DNA of 13,378 nt from an uncultured Collinsella sp. Its GTDB lineage: Bacteria; Actinomycetota; Coriobacteriia; Coriobacteriales; Coriobacteriaceae. Location of the stretch: NCBI GenBank assembly GCA_900545995.1, contig URBM01000044.1, positions 1-13,378 on the forward strand, read 5' to 3'. Below, one piece after another: positions 6,012 through 12,581 of this stretch. Both the position numbers and the translations under genes were made by a program. Position 1 is the stretch's first letter, and each line of letters starts with the position of its first letter. The notes under the pieces are model-generated. The model was not told where the DNA came from. It saw only the letters and a program-made list of their open reading frames with translations, and ran no database searches.

Positions 6012-9000
6012 ATGGACACCATTAACGATTGGGAAAACCAAGCGCTCACCCATAGGAACCGCCTGGCACCCCATGCGTACTTTATGGGTTATGAGACCGC
6101 CGATCTCGCTGCAACGTACAGCCGCGAGCTGTCGCGCGGGTTTGTCCAGCTGTCCGGCTCGTGGCAGTTCCGCCTCTTTGAGGGCCCCGCTGCCGTCTCT
6201 AACGAGGAGCTTTCCACGTACGAGCCCGAGTGGGATCACGTGGAGGTTCCGCACCTGTGGCAGGTGGACGGCTATGGCAACCTTGCCTACACCGACGAGG
6301 GTTTTCCGTTCCCGGTGGATCAGCCGTTCGTTCCCTCTGACGATCCCACGGGCGTGTACCAGCGCATCGTCAACCTTCCCGCCGTTCCTGCCGGCGCTCG
6401 CGAGATCATTCGCTTTGACGGCATCGAGAGCTATGGCGAGCTGTACGTCAACGGTCAGTTTATCGGCATGACCAAGGGTTCGCGCCTGTCTGCCGAGTTC
6501 GACGTGACCGACGCGCTCGTCGAGGGCGACAACCTGTTTGCGGTCAAGGTCCTGCAGTACAGCGATGGCAGCTATATCGAGGATCAGGACATGTGGTGGG
6601 CCTCGGGCATCTTCCGCGATGTGTATCTTATGCAGCGTCCCGCCGCACACCTGGTCGACTTTAGGTTCCGCACGCACCGCGAGGGCGATGCCGCTCTGAT
6701 CACGCTCGATACGGTTGCCGAGGGAGCTACCCGCGTTGTGTTTACGCTCAGTGATGGCGAGAACGTGGTGGCTACGGGTGAGTGCGTCGACGGCCATGCC
6801 GAGTGCAGCGTGACCGATGCCCACTTCTGGAATCCCGAGGATCCCTTCCTCTATGACCTTACGTTTGAGGTCTACGACGGTGACCAGGTCAGCGAGTACG
6901 TCCCGCATCGCCAGGGTCTTGCCGAGGTGACGGTCGAGGGCAATCATATCTACCTCAACGGCACTTACTTTAAGATGCATGGCGTCAACCGCCACGATCA
7001 CGACGATCACAAGGGCCGCGCCGTGGGCCTCGATCGCATGCGCCGCGACCTGGAGCTCATGAAGCAGCACAACATCAACGCGGTGCGCACGTCCCACTAC
7101 GCCAACGACCCGCGCTTTTACGAGCTGTGCGACGAGTACGGCATCATGCTGGTCGCCGAGACCGATATGGAGAGCCACGGCTTCGAGAATATCGGCAATA
7201 TCGCCCTGGTCACCGACGACCCGGCATGGGAGCCGGCCTACGTCGACCGCATTGAGCGCCTGGTGATGCAGGAGCGCAACCACGCCTGCATCATTATGTG
7301 GTCGATGGGCAACGAGAGCGGCTATGGCTGCAACATCCGCGCGATGTACGCCAAGGCTCACGAGCTCGATGGTCGTCCGGTCCATTACGAGGAGGACCGC
7401 AACGCCGATACCGTCGACGTTATCTCCACCATGTACTCCCGTGTGTCGCAGATGAACGACTTTGGTGAGCATCCATTCCCCAAGCCGCGCATCAACTGCG
7501 AGTACGGTCACTCCATGGGCAACGGCCCCGGAGGCCTGTCCGAGTATCAGGAGGTCTTCGATCGCTGGGATTGCATCCAAGGCCAGTTTATCTGGGAATG
7601 GTGCGACCACGGTTTGGCTGCTGTGACCGAGGACGGCGTTGCCTACGATATGTATGGTGGCGACAACGGCGATTACCCCAACAACAGCAACTTCTGCATC
7701 GATGGCATGGTGTTCCCTTGGCAGCAGCCGAGCCCGGGCCTCACTGAGTATGGTCAGGTCATCTGCCCGGTTCGCATGGCTTACGACGACGAGGCGGGCG
7801 AGCTGACCGTCACCAACAACCGTTGGTTTACCACCCTTGAGGATGTCTGCCTGTCGGCGGAGACCCTGGTGGACGGCGACGTGGTCTGCCGCAAGACGCT
7901 CATGCCCGGTGCGGTTGCCCCCGGCGAGTCCGTCCAGCTTCCGCTAGTGATTCACGAGGCCGCGGTAGGCGAGACCCTGCTGACCGTGCGCGCCTACACC
8001 ATGGCCGCTCACGTCTGGTGCGAGCCGATGTTCCAGTTGGGTGCTAGCCAGTTTGCCATCGCCAACCATCCGGCGCCGGCCATCGCTGCCCCCGCTCGTC
8101 CTGAGCTTACGGTCGAGGAGACCGAGCAGGAGATCCACATTCACTCCCTCAACGGCGAGCTGACCTTCAGCAAGGTCAACGGTACCGTGAGCGAGTGGAA
8201 GGCATCCGGCCGCGACGTCATGGCCTCTGGTCCCCAGGTTGGTTTTTGGCATCCGCTCGTCGACAACCACGCCCAAGAGTATGACTCCCTGTGGAAGGAC
8301 AACTTCATCGATGTGATGCAGACGTCTACCCGCAAGGTTACTTGGAAGCAGGACGGCAATGCGGTCGTCGTTACCGTGAGCCAGCGTATTGCTCCTCCCG
8401 TCCGCGCGTTCGGCATGCGCGTCGAGCTCGTCTATACCGTGCTTCCGAGTGGCCGCGTCGACCTCAAGGTTTCCGGCGAGCCCTACGGCGACTATTCGGA
8501 CATTATCCCGCGCATCGGCATCTCCTTCGAGGTTCCCGGTTGCGATCGCGCCGTCGAGTGGTATGGCCACGGCCCGGGCGAGAACTATCCGGACTCGCTG
8601 CGCGCCAACCCGGTCGGTCATTACCGCACTACGGTCGACGACATGTTCACGCCCTACGTTATGCCCCAGGACTGCGCCAACCGCGAGGGTACCCGCTGGG
8701 TCGCCCTGCGCTCCAGCCACGGTGACGGTCTGGTCGTGACGCGTCCGAGCGACGCCGCTTCCAATCCGTTCTCGTTCTCCGCATGGCCCTATAGCTGCGA
8801 GGCTATCGATAACGCCAAGCATGTCTACGATCTTGTCAAGGGCGATACGGTCACGGTCAACATCAACGACCAGTTGCTCGGCCTTGGCTCGAACTCTTGG
8901 GGTTCCGAGGTGCTCGATTCCTATCGCACCCGTTTTGAGAGCTTCAGCTTTGAGGTGTCCCTGCGACCGCTGACGTCTGCCGATCTGGCTCAGGCGCTGG

Positions 9001-9020
9001 CACCCATTAAGGAGGCATAA
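6012..9020 (+). CDS. ebgA: EbgA-type beta-galactosidase, GH2 family
   Basis: Hydrolyses terminal beta-galactosides with retention, probably in the cytoplasm (no signal peptide). The 1002 residues have the GH2 order: sugar-binding jelly-roll (about 40-210), Ig-like domain (215-320), TIM barrel (320-615), linker domain, and the large C-terminal beta-galactosidase domain from about 705. The acid/base is Glu435 in WSMGNESGYG, the nucleophile Glu497 in INCEYGHSMGNGPGG, and His362 lies in RTSHYANDPRF. Stretches such as YTDEGFPFP, YIEDQDMWW and LGLGSNSWGSEVLDS match E. coli EbgA as I remember it, closer than LacZ. ATG at 6012 follows GAAGGAG. ebgC follows after three bases, with its AAGGAGG inside the end of this gene. 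Confidence 0.96.
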   Translation: MDTINDWENQALTHRNRLAPHAYFMGYETADLAATYSRELSRGFVQLSGSWQFRLFEGPAAVSNEELSTYEPEWDHVEVPHLWQVDGYGNLAYTDEGFPFPVDQPFVPSDDPTGVYQRIVNLPAVPAGAREIIRFDGIESYGELYVNGQFIGMTKGSRLSAEFDVTDALVEGDNLFAVKVLQYSDGSYIEDQDMWWASGIFRDVYLMQRPAAHLVDFRFRTHREGDAALITLDTVAEGATRVVFTLSDGENVVATGECVDGHAECSVTDAHFWNPEDPFLYDLTFEVYDGDQVSEYVPHRQGLAEVTVEGNHIYLNGTYFKMHGVNRHDHDDHKGRAVGLDRMRRDLELMKQHNINAVRTSHYANDPRFYELCDEYGIMLVAETDMESHGFENIGNIALVTDDPAWEPAYVDRIERLVMQERNHACIIMWSMGNESGYGCNIRAMYAKAHELDGRPVHYEEDRNADTVDVISTMYSRVSQMNDFGEHPFPKPRINCEYGHSMGNGPGGLSEYQEVFDRWDCIQGQFIWEWCDHGLAAVTEDGVAYDMYGGDNGDYPNNSNFCIDGMVFPWQQPSPGLTEYGQVICPVRMAYDDEAGELTVTNNRWFTTLEDVCLSAETLVDGDVVCRKTLMPGAVAPGESVQLPLVIHEAAVGETLLTVRAYTMAAHVWCEPMFQLGASQFAIANHPAPAIAAPARPELTVEETEQEIHIHSLNGELTFSKVNGTVSEWKASGRDVMASGPQVGFWHPLVDNHAQEYDSLWKDNFIDVMQTSTRKVTWKQDGNAVVVTVSQRIAPPVRAFGMRVELVYTVLPSGRVDLKVSGEPYGDYSDIIPRIGISFEVPGCDRAVEWYGHGPGENYPDSLRANPVGHYRTTVDDMFTPYVMPQDCANREGTRWVALRSSHGDGLVVTRPSDAASNPFSFSAWPYSCEAIDNAKHVYDLVKGDTVTVNINDQLLGLGSNSWGSEVLDSYRTRFESFSFEVSLRPLTSADLAQALAPIKEA

Positions 9021-9023
9021 GCC

Positions 9024-9479
9024 ATGCATATCTTTAACTCGCGTGCCGATTTCGACGCCCAGATGAAGTCCGTCAAGAAGTGGATGCGTACCGGTCAGGC
9101 ACTCGACGGCGTTTCTGAACTGCAGCACGATGTGGCGTACTCTATCGGCGACTCGCTGGTGTATTGGTGGGTGAACGCCCACGAGGCGGCTACTGCCGAT
9201 CTGGTCGGTCACCGTCGCTACCATGCCGTGCTCGCCCCGCTCGACGGCGACCTGACTGTCGAGGTTGCCCCCAAGGCAGGCCTCACCTGCACCCGCGCTT
9301 ACAGCGATATCGATGATCGCGAGCGCTTTGAGGGGGCGGGGGAGACCGTGACGATTCCCGCCGGCGGCGTTGCCGTCGTCGAAATTGACGAGGCTTACCG
9401 TGTTATCGCCGAGGCTTCGGATCCCCGCGTCGTGGTACTGCACGTGACGGTCGAAGGTTATTCCTTCCCCAACAAGTAG
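9024..9479 (+). CDS. ebgC: EbgC, beta-galactosidase small subunit (YhcH/YjgK/YiaL family)
   Basis: A 151-residue cupin-like protein of the DUF386 family. In E. coli, EbgC forms a hetero-octamer with EbgA and is needed for full activity; the related YhcH is thought to act on sugar anomers. Here KKWMRTGQ, VAYSIGDSLVYW, GHRRYHAVL, DRERFEGAGETV, DEAYRVI and the C-terminal NK align by eye with E. coli EbgC along its whole length. AAGGAGG eight bases before ATG 9024 lies within the ebgA end, and the gap to ebgA is only three bases. Tight coupling fits a fixed subunit ratio. Function is well supported by family and context, though the chemical role of EbgC is not fully settled. Confidence 0.94.
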   Translation: MHIFNSRADFDAQMKSVKKWMRTGQALDGVSELQHDVAYSIGDSLVYWWVNAHEAATADLVGHRRYHAVLAPLDGDLTVEVAPKAGLTCTRAYSDIDDRERFEGAGETVTIPAGGVAVVEIDEAYRVIAEASDPRVVVLHVTVEGYSFPNK

Positions 9480-9512
9480 TATTCGTCCGTTTGGACGTTT
9501 GCTTCGCGCCGT

Positions 9513-9556
9513 TAAGGGGGATGGCTTTGTTGACTCCCTTTTCCCCATTCCCCTTA
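9513..9556 (+). repeat. 12-bp stem-loop in the ebgC-permease gap
   Basis: TAAGGGGGATGG (9513-9524) pairs with CCATTCCCCTTA (9545-9556), with one G-U wobble and a 20-base loop. No T-run follows. It starts 34 bases after the ebgC stop and could protect the ebgAC message or mark a processing point. Confidence 0.6.
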
Positions 9557-9565
9557 GCAGGTGCG

Positions 9566-9600
9566 CCGTCCGCGATTGCACTTGCAGCTCGGACGGTTTT
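9566..9600 (+). terminator. Weak terminator or attenuator before the permease gene
   Basis: CCGTCCG (9566-9572) and CGGACGG (9590-9596) form a 7-bp stem followed by TTTT. The 17-base interior can also form a short TGCA/TGCA stem. The short T-run suggests partial read-through, which would lower permease expression relative to ebgAC. No clear new promoter is seen before the permease. Confidence 0.5.
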
Positions 9601-9632
9601 GGATGACATTTAATAGATGATTGGGAGGGCTT

Positions 9633-11096
9633 ATGAGCTCTGAAAAACGAGGAACGATCGGTTCGTTCGCTCTGCTGGGCATGACGGTCGCCGCCGTGTT
9701 CGGTATCAAGAACATCATCAACAACAACGCGGCCATCGGCTTGGCAGCTGCGCCGTCGTTCTTCTTCGCCACGCTTTTGTACTTTGTCCCCTATACCCTG
9801 GTTACCGCCGAGTTCGTCGGCCTCAACAAGGACTCCGAGTCGGGCGTGTACGCATGGGTTAAGACCTCGATGGGTGGTCGCTGGGCGTTCCTGACGGCAT
9901 TTAGCTACTGGTTCGTTAACCTGTTCTTCTTTGCGTCCGTCCTGCCCAATGTCATCATCTACGCGAGCTACGTGTTCTTTGGTGCCAACGCCGAGCTTTC
10001 GCAGCTGTGGATCACCATTATCGAGATCGTCGTCTTTGCTATCGCCACGTGGGTTTCGACCAAGGGCGCTAAGTGGATCGGCTCCATTTCCTCCTTCGGT
10101 TCGACCGCGGCTCTCGGCCTGACCGCCGTGTTCATCCTGCTGTCCCTGGCTGCTGCCTTTGGCGGCGTTGAGTTCGCTACGGCTCCTACTCCCGCTAACA
10201 TGGCTCCCGACATGAGCAACTTCGCAACTGCGTGGGGCTTCTTCGGTACGCTTGCCTGGATCATCCAGGGCGTTGGCGGCGCTGAGTCTGTCGGCGTGTT
10301 CCTTAACGACCTTAAGGGTGGCGTCAAGGCCTTCGTGCGCACCGTCGTTATCGCCGGCCTGACCATCGGCCTTCTGTATGCAGGCGCTTCGCTGCTGGTT
10401 AACCTGTTCATCCCCGAGGGCAGCGTTGCCATCTCCACCGGCATCTTCGACGTGTTCGGCGCTGTCTTTGCCCACTTTGGCATTCCTATGGAAGTGTCCA
10501 CGCGCGTCATCGGCTTGATCCTTCTCGCCGCTACGCTGGGTTCCCTCATGATGTGGACCTCCGCTCCCATCAAGGTCTTCTTCACCGAGATCCCCAAGGG
10601 CGTCTTTGGTAGCAAGATCGTCGAGCTCAACGAGCATGGCATTCCTGCCCGCGCCGCTTGGCTGCAGTTCGCCATCGTCGTCCCCATCCTGATCATCCCG
10701 GCCCTGGGCTCCGGTAACCTCGACGACCTGCTCATGATTGTCACCAACATGACGGCTGCCACCGCTCTGCTCCCGCCGCTGCTGATTCTGCTTGCCTACT
10801 TTATGCTGCGCAAGAACTTCGATGCTGCTCCCCGTGGCTTCCGCATGGGCTCGCGCAGCTTTGGCCTGGTCGTTGCCGCATTCCTGCTTGTGGTCTTCTG
10901 CTTCGTGCTTATCTGCGGCACCATTCCGCTCGATCAGCCGCTGTGGCTGACGCTGGTCTACAACGTTGGCGGCGTGGTTGTCTTCCTGGGCCTTGCCGTG
11001 ATGTGGTACAACCGCTACATCAACCGCCTGCGCGAGACCGATCCCGAGGCCGCCGAGAACGAGCTTCGCCCTTCCGTCCTCGATATGATGGAGTAG
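9633..11096 (+). CDS. ygjI: YgjI-like APC-superfamily permease
   Basis: An integral membrane transporter of 487 residues with about 12 hydrophobic segments, the usual APC count. The start has the family's small-residue first helix with a break (FALLGMTVAAVFGIKNIINNN). Segments such as SGVYAWVK, GGRWAFLTAF.YWFVNLFFF, GGAESVGV and PARAAWLQF match E. coli YgjI as I recall it, and the family includes glutamate/GABA-type antiporters. An in-frame TTG at 9621 is upstream, but ATG at 9633 has GGGAGG at correct spacing. It sits 153 bp after ebgC, in the same order as in E. coli. The substrate is unknown. Context suggests uptake of the compound that EbgAC cleaves; an APC permease would favour an amino-group-bearing galactoside over lactose, but this is inference. 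Confidence 0.9.
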   Translation: MSSEKRGTIGSFALLGMTVAAVFGIKNIINNNAAIGLAAAPSFFFATLLYFVPYTLVTAEFVGLNKDSESGVYAWVKTSMGGRWAFLTAFSYWFVNLFFFASVLPNVIIYASYVFFGANAELSQLWITIIEIVVFAIATWVSTKGAKWIGSISSFGSTAALGLTAVFILLSLAAAFGGVEFATAPTPANMAPDMSNFATAWGFFGTLAWIIQGVGGAESVGVFLNDLKGGVKAFVRTVVIAGLTIGLLYAGASLLVNLFIPEGSVAISTGIFDVFGAVFAHFGIPMEVSTRVIGLILLAATLGSLMMWTSAPIKVFFTEIPKGVFGSKIVELNEHGIPARAAWLQFAIVVPILIIPALGSGNLDDLLMIVTNMTAATALLPPLLILLAYFMLRKNFDAAPRGFRMGSRSFGLVVAAFLLVVFCFVLICGTIPLDQPLWLTLVYNVGGVVVFLGLAVMWYNRYINRLRETDPEAAENELRPSVLDMME

Positions 11097-11145
11097 CGGC
11101 TAGGATTAATCTGCGGCTGTGGAATAAATCGATCCCCTTTCCTAG

Positions 11146-11180
11146 GGAGGGGCCTTACGAGGCCTCTCCTTTTGTGTTTT
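11146..11180 (+). terminator. Intrinsic terminator of the ebg operon
   Basis: GGAGGGGCCT (11146-11155) and AGGCCTCTCC (11160-11169) form a 10-bp stem with one G-U pair and a TACG tetraloop, followed by TTTTGTGTTTT. It lies 49 bases after the permease stop. Confidence 0.88.
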
Positions 11181-11200
11181 GGGGCATGGTTTTGGACCCT

Positions 11201-11420
11201 GTGGGCAAAAAATGCCAAATATGAGTACTGTTGCAAAAGAGGTGTCATATTTTTCGGCCTGCTCTGAGCGAAAATGGGCTCAAAATCAATTTATCTAACC
11301 CCCTTTAAAGGGCGTTTGACGGCTTTCAACCTCTTCGAATCGCTCAAAGTAGGCAATTTGCTCTCGATTTTGCTGCTACTAAATTGGTGGCAGTACTCAT
11401 ATTTGCCACTTTTTGCCCAC
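11201..11420. repeat. 220-bp element with 30-bp terminal inverted repeats
   Basis: Arms 11201-11230 and 11391-11420 are inverted copies of 30 bases with two mismatches (they include AAATATGAGTACTG and its complement). The 160-bp interior is AT-rich compared with the genes around it. A perfect 12-bp palindrome CCCTTTAAAGGG (11301-11312) lies near the centre. AAATATGA in the left arm can also pair locally with TCATATTT at 11245-11252. I see no target-site duplication, no transposase and no convincing gene inside. It could be a MITE-like element or a long hairpin RNA. Confidence 0.75.
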
Positions 11421-11457
11421 GAGGTGTTCAGAGGAGCTCTCGACAAGCATCTAACGC

Positions 11458-11463
11458 TACAAT
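11458..11463 (+). promoter_or_regulatory. Candidate -10 box of the HPr-like gene
   Basis: TACAAT matches TATAAT at five of six positions, 55 bases before the start codon and 38 bases after the inverted-repeat element. No good -35 box at 16-18 bases is visible. Confidence 0.45.
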
Positions 11464-11517
11464 AGCTACCACGTGGCTGGGTTTGCCGGCCGAATGTGCG
11501 ATGTCGTGGGAGGGGAC

Positions 11518-11766
11518 ATGGTCGAGTTTACAAAGACGATTAAAGATCCGTTGGGATTGCATGCCCGCCCGGTTGCGCTGCTTTATGACATTATCGCCAA
11601 GCATCGTAGTGACGTGTCGGTTTCGATTGGCAATCGTCATGTCGATGGCCGCGACGTTATAGGGCTCATGGCACTCTGTGGCGAATGTGGCGAGGACATC
11701 GTGTTCCGCGTTTCGGGCGTGGATGAGGCCTCCTGTGTCACATCGATCAGAAATCTCTCGCTCTAA
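11518..11766 (+). CDS. ptsH: HPr-family phosphocarrier protein with Asp at position 46
   Basis: HPr passes phosphate from enzyme I to sugar-specific PTS enzymes in the cytoplasm. This 82-residue protein has the active-site loop DPLGLHARPV with the phosphorylated His15 and Arg17 at the standard positions. The second signature, where Firmicutes have the regulatory Ser46, reads GRDVIGLMAL with Asp46. It is followed by CGEC (Cys54, Cys57) and a third Cys at 73. The ATG follows GGAGG at four bases; an upstream in-frame GTG at 11473 is unlikely. It stands alone with its own terminator and no ptsI nearby, so it could be a regulatory paralogue and not the cell's main HPr. The symbol is by family only. 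Confidence 0.88.
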   Translation: MVEFTKTIKDPLGLHARPVALLYDIIAKHRSDVSVSIGNRHVDGRDVIGLMALCGECGEDIVFRVSGVDEASCVTSIRNLSL

Positions 11767-11775
11767 GCATGATAG

Positions 11776-11811
11776 GGCGCGGTAAAGGATGGTCCTTTGC
11801 CGCGCCTTTTT
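11776..11811 (+). terminator. Intrinsic terminator of the HPr-like gene
   Basis: GGCGCGGTAAAGGA (11776-11789) and TCCTTTGCCGCGCC (11793-11806) form a 14-bp stem with one G-U pair and a three-base loop, followed by TTTTT. It begins nine bases after the stop codon. Confidence 0.95.
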
Positions 11812-11858
11812 GTTTCGTATAGGAAACTTTTTCGAAAAACTGAACAGGACCCTTTCAA

Positions 11859-11912
11859 AAAAGTTAACCACGTGCTAGTTTACTAAAGCGAACATAGACG
11901 TGGTTAACTTTT
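11859..11912. promoter_or_regulatory. Perfect 15-bp inverted repeat upstream of feoA
   Basis: AAAAGTTAACCACGT (11859-11873) and ACGTGGTTAACTTTT (11898-11912) are exact inverted copies around a 24-base spacer, ending 42 bases before the first feoA. The spacer holds a TACTAA that could be a -10 box. With no T-run after it, a paired regulator-binding site seems more likely than a terminator. The TTAACC/GGTTAA cores recall DtxR-type half-sites only loosely. An unidentified metal or redox regulator is possible. Confidence 0.6.
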
Positions 11913-11954
11913 ATCGCGTCGATGTCGAGGACGAACTGACGTTAGGAGCAACTC

Positions 11955-12197
11955 ATGTCTTGCGGACCGCAGATGCCGGCCATGCCGCTTTCGATGGTAA
12001 AAGCGGGCGAAACCGTGCGCGTGTCTCGTGTAAAGGGCAATGAGGACATGAAACACCACCTCAAGGACCTCGGCTTTGTCGAGGGCAACGAAATCCACGT
12101 GGTGAGTTCGAGTGGTGCCAATATCATCGTCACGGTGCTGGGCGCACGTTTTGGCATCGATTCCAAGGTTGCAATGCACATCATGACCGTCGGTTAG
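11955..12197 (+). CDS. feoA: FeoA-family protein (first copy)
   Basis: FeoA is a small cytoplasmic SH3-like protein that works with the ferrous iron transporter FeoB. The 80-residue product has the family core: GETVRVSRVKG, then HLKDLGFVEGNEIHVV at about 35-50 and GARFGIDSKVAMHIMTV at the end. An N-terminal extension (MSCGPQMPAMPLS) precedes the core and includes one Cys. ATG at 11955 follows AGGAG at seven bases. It is first in feoA-feoA-feoB, 39 bases before the second copy. The two FeoA proteins differ clearly in sequence, so they are not a recent duplication. Confidence 0.92.
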   Translation: MSCGPQMPAMPLSMVKAGETVRVSRVKGNEDMKHHLKDLGFVEGNEIHVVSSSGANIIVTVLGARFGIDSKVAMHIMTVG

Positions 12198-12236
12198 TCT
12201 GCAGCATTTCATAAAAACCGAAAGGGGGACAAGAGG

Positions 12237-12458
12237 ATGAAGACGTTGGGTGACGTTAAGGTGGGCGAGAGCTCCACCATCGTCAAGCTTCACGGTGAGG
12301 GTGCGCTTCGCCGCCACCTTATGGACCTGGGGCTCATCAAGGGCACTTCGTTCAAGGTCGTGAAGGTTGCACCGCTCGGTGATCCGGTCGAGATCAACGT
12401 GCGCGGCTACGAGCTTTCCATCCGCAAGGAGGAGGCGGCTGTCGTCGAGGTCCAGTAA
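12237..12458 (+). CDS. feoA: FeoA-family protein (second copy)
   Basis: A 73-residue FeoA domain: KVGESSTIVKLHGEG, RRHLMDLGLIKGTSFKVVKVAPLGDPVEI and RGYELSIRKEEAAVVEV, the canonical strand pattern. The PLGDPVEINVRGYELSIR segment is the most typical FeoA signature and closer to classical FeoA than the first copy. The start ATG follows AAGGGGG at eight bases. It probably partners FeoB at the membrane, perhaps with the first copy as a second accessory subunit. A 123-bp gap with an iron-box-like site separates it from feoB. Confidence 0.95.
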   Translation: MKTLGDVKVGESSTIVKLHGEGALRRHLMDLGLIKGTSFKVVKVAPLGDPVEINVRGYELSIRKEEAAVVEVQ

Positions 12459-12489
12459 GGGCTCGCGGCGTATATTTCTGCAGATAAAG

Positions 12490-12508
12490 TTAGGTTTTTC
12501 TAACTTAA
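12490..12508. promoter_or_regulatory. DtxR/IdeR-like iron box between feoA and feoB
   Basis: TTAGGTTTTTCTAACTTAA matches the 19-bp DtxR consensus TTAGGTTAGCCTAACCTAA at 15 positions by my count. It contains the perfect inverted repeat AAGTTAG/CTAACTT (12487-12493, 12500-12506). DtxR-family proteins repress iron uptake genes when Fe(II) is plentiful, which fits feoB. The repeat is not followed by a T-run, so I do not call it a terminator. Confidence 0.6.
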
Positions 12509-12537
12509 TGCAGCAACTTTGAAGCACATTATCCAGC

Positions 12538-12559
12538 CCGCGCGGAGAAAGCAGCGCGG
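12538..12559 (+). repeat. Short GC stem-loop before feoB
   Basis: CCGCGC (12538-12543) and GCGCGG (12554-12559) form a 6-bp stem with a 10-base loop, ending 12 bases before the feoB ribosome site. Its role is unknown; it may affect feoB translation. Confidence 0.4.
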
Positions 12560-12581
12560 ACGCACAAGGAAGAAGGATTGA

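Noticed and set aside
7944..10637. Long 897-residue minus-strand reading frame
   Set aside because: It lies antisense to ebgA, ebgC and the permease, all of which have clear motifs; it is a codon-bias shadow of GC-rich genes.
11274..11465. Small protein gene inside the inverted-repeat element
   Set aside because: No ribosome site, it crosses the right arm of the repeat, and has no recognisable features.
11828..11839. Palindrome TTTTTCGAAAAA after the HPr terminator as a regulatory site
   Set aside because: Short, low-complexity and without a loop; it could be chance in an AT-rich gap.
12487..12506. Terminator between feoA and feoB
   Set aside because: The T residues are in the loop and none follow the stem; the DtxR-box reading fits better.
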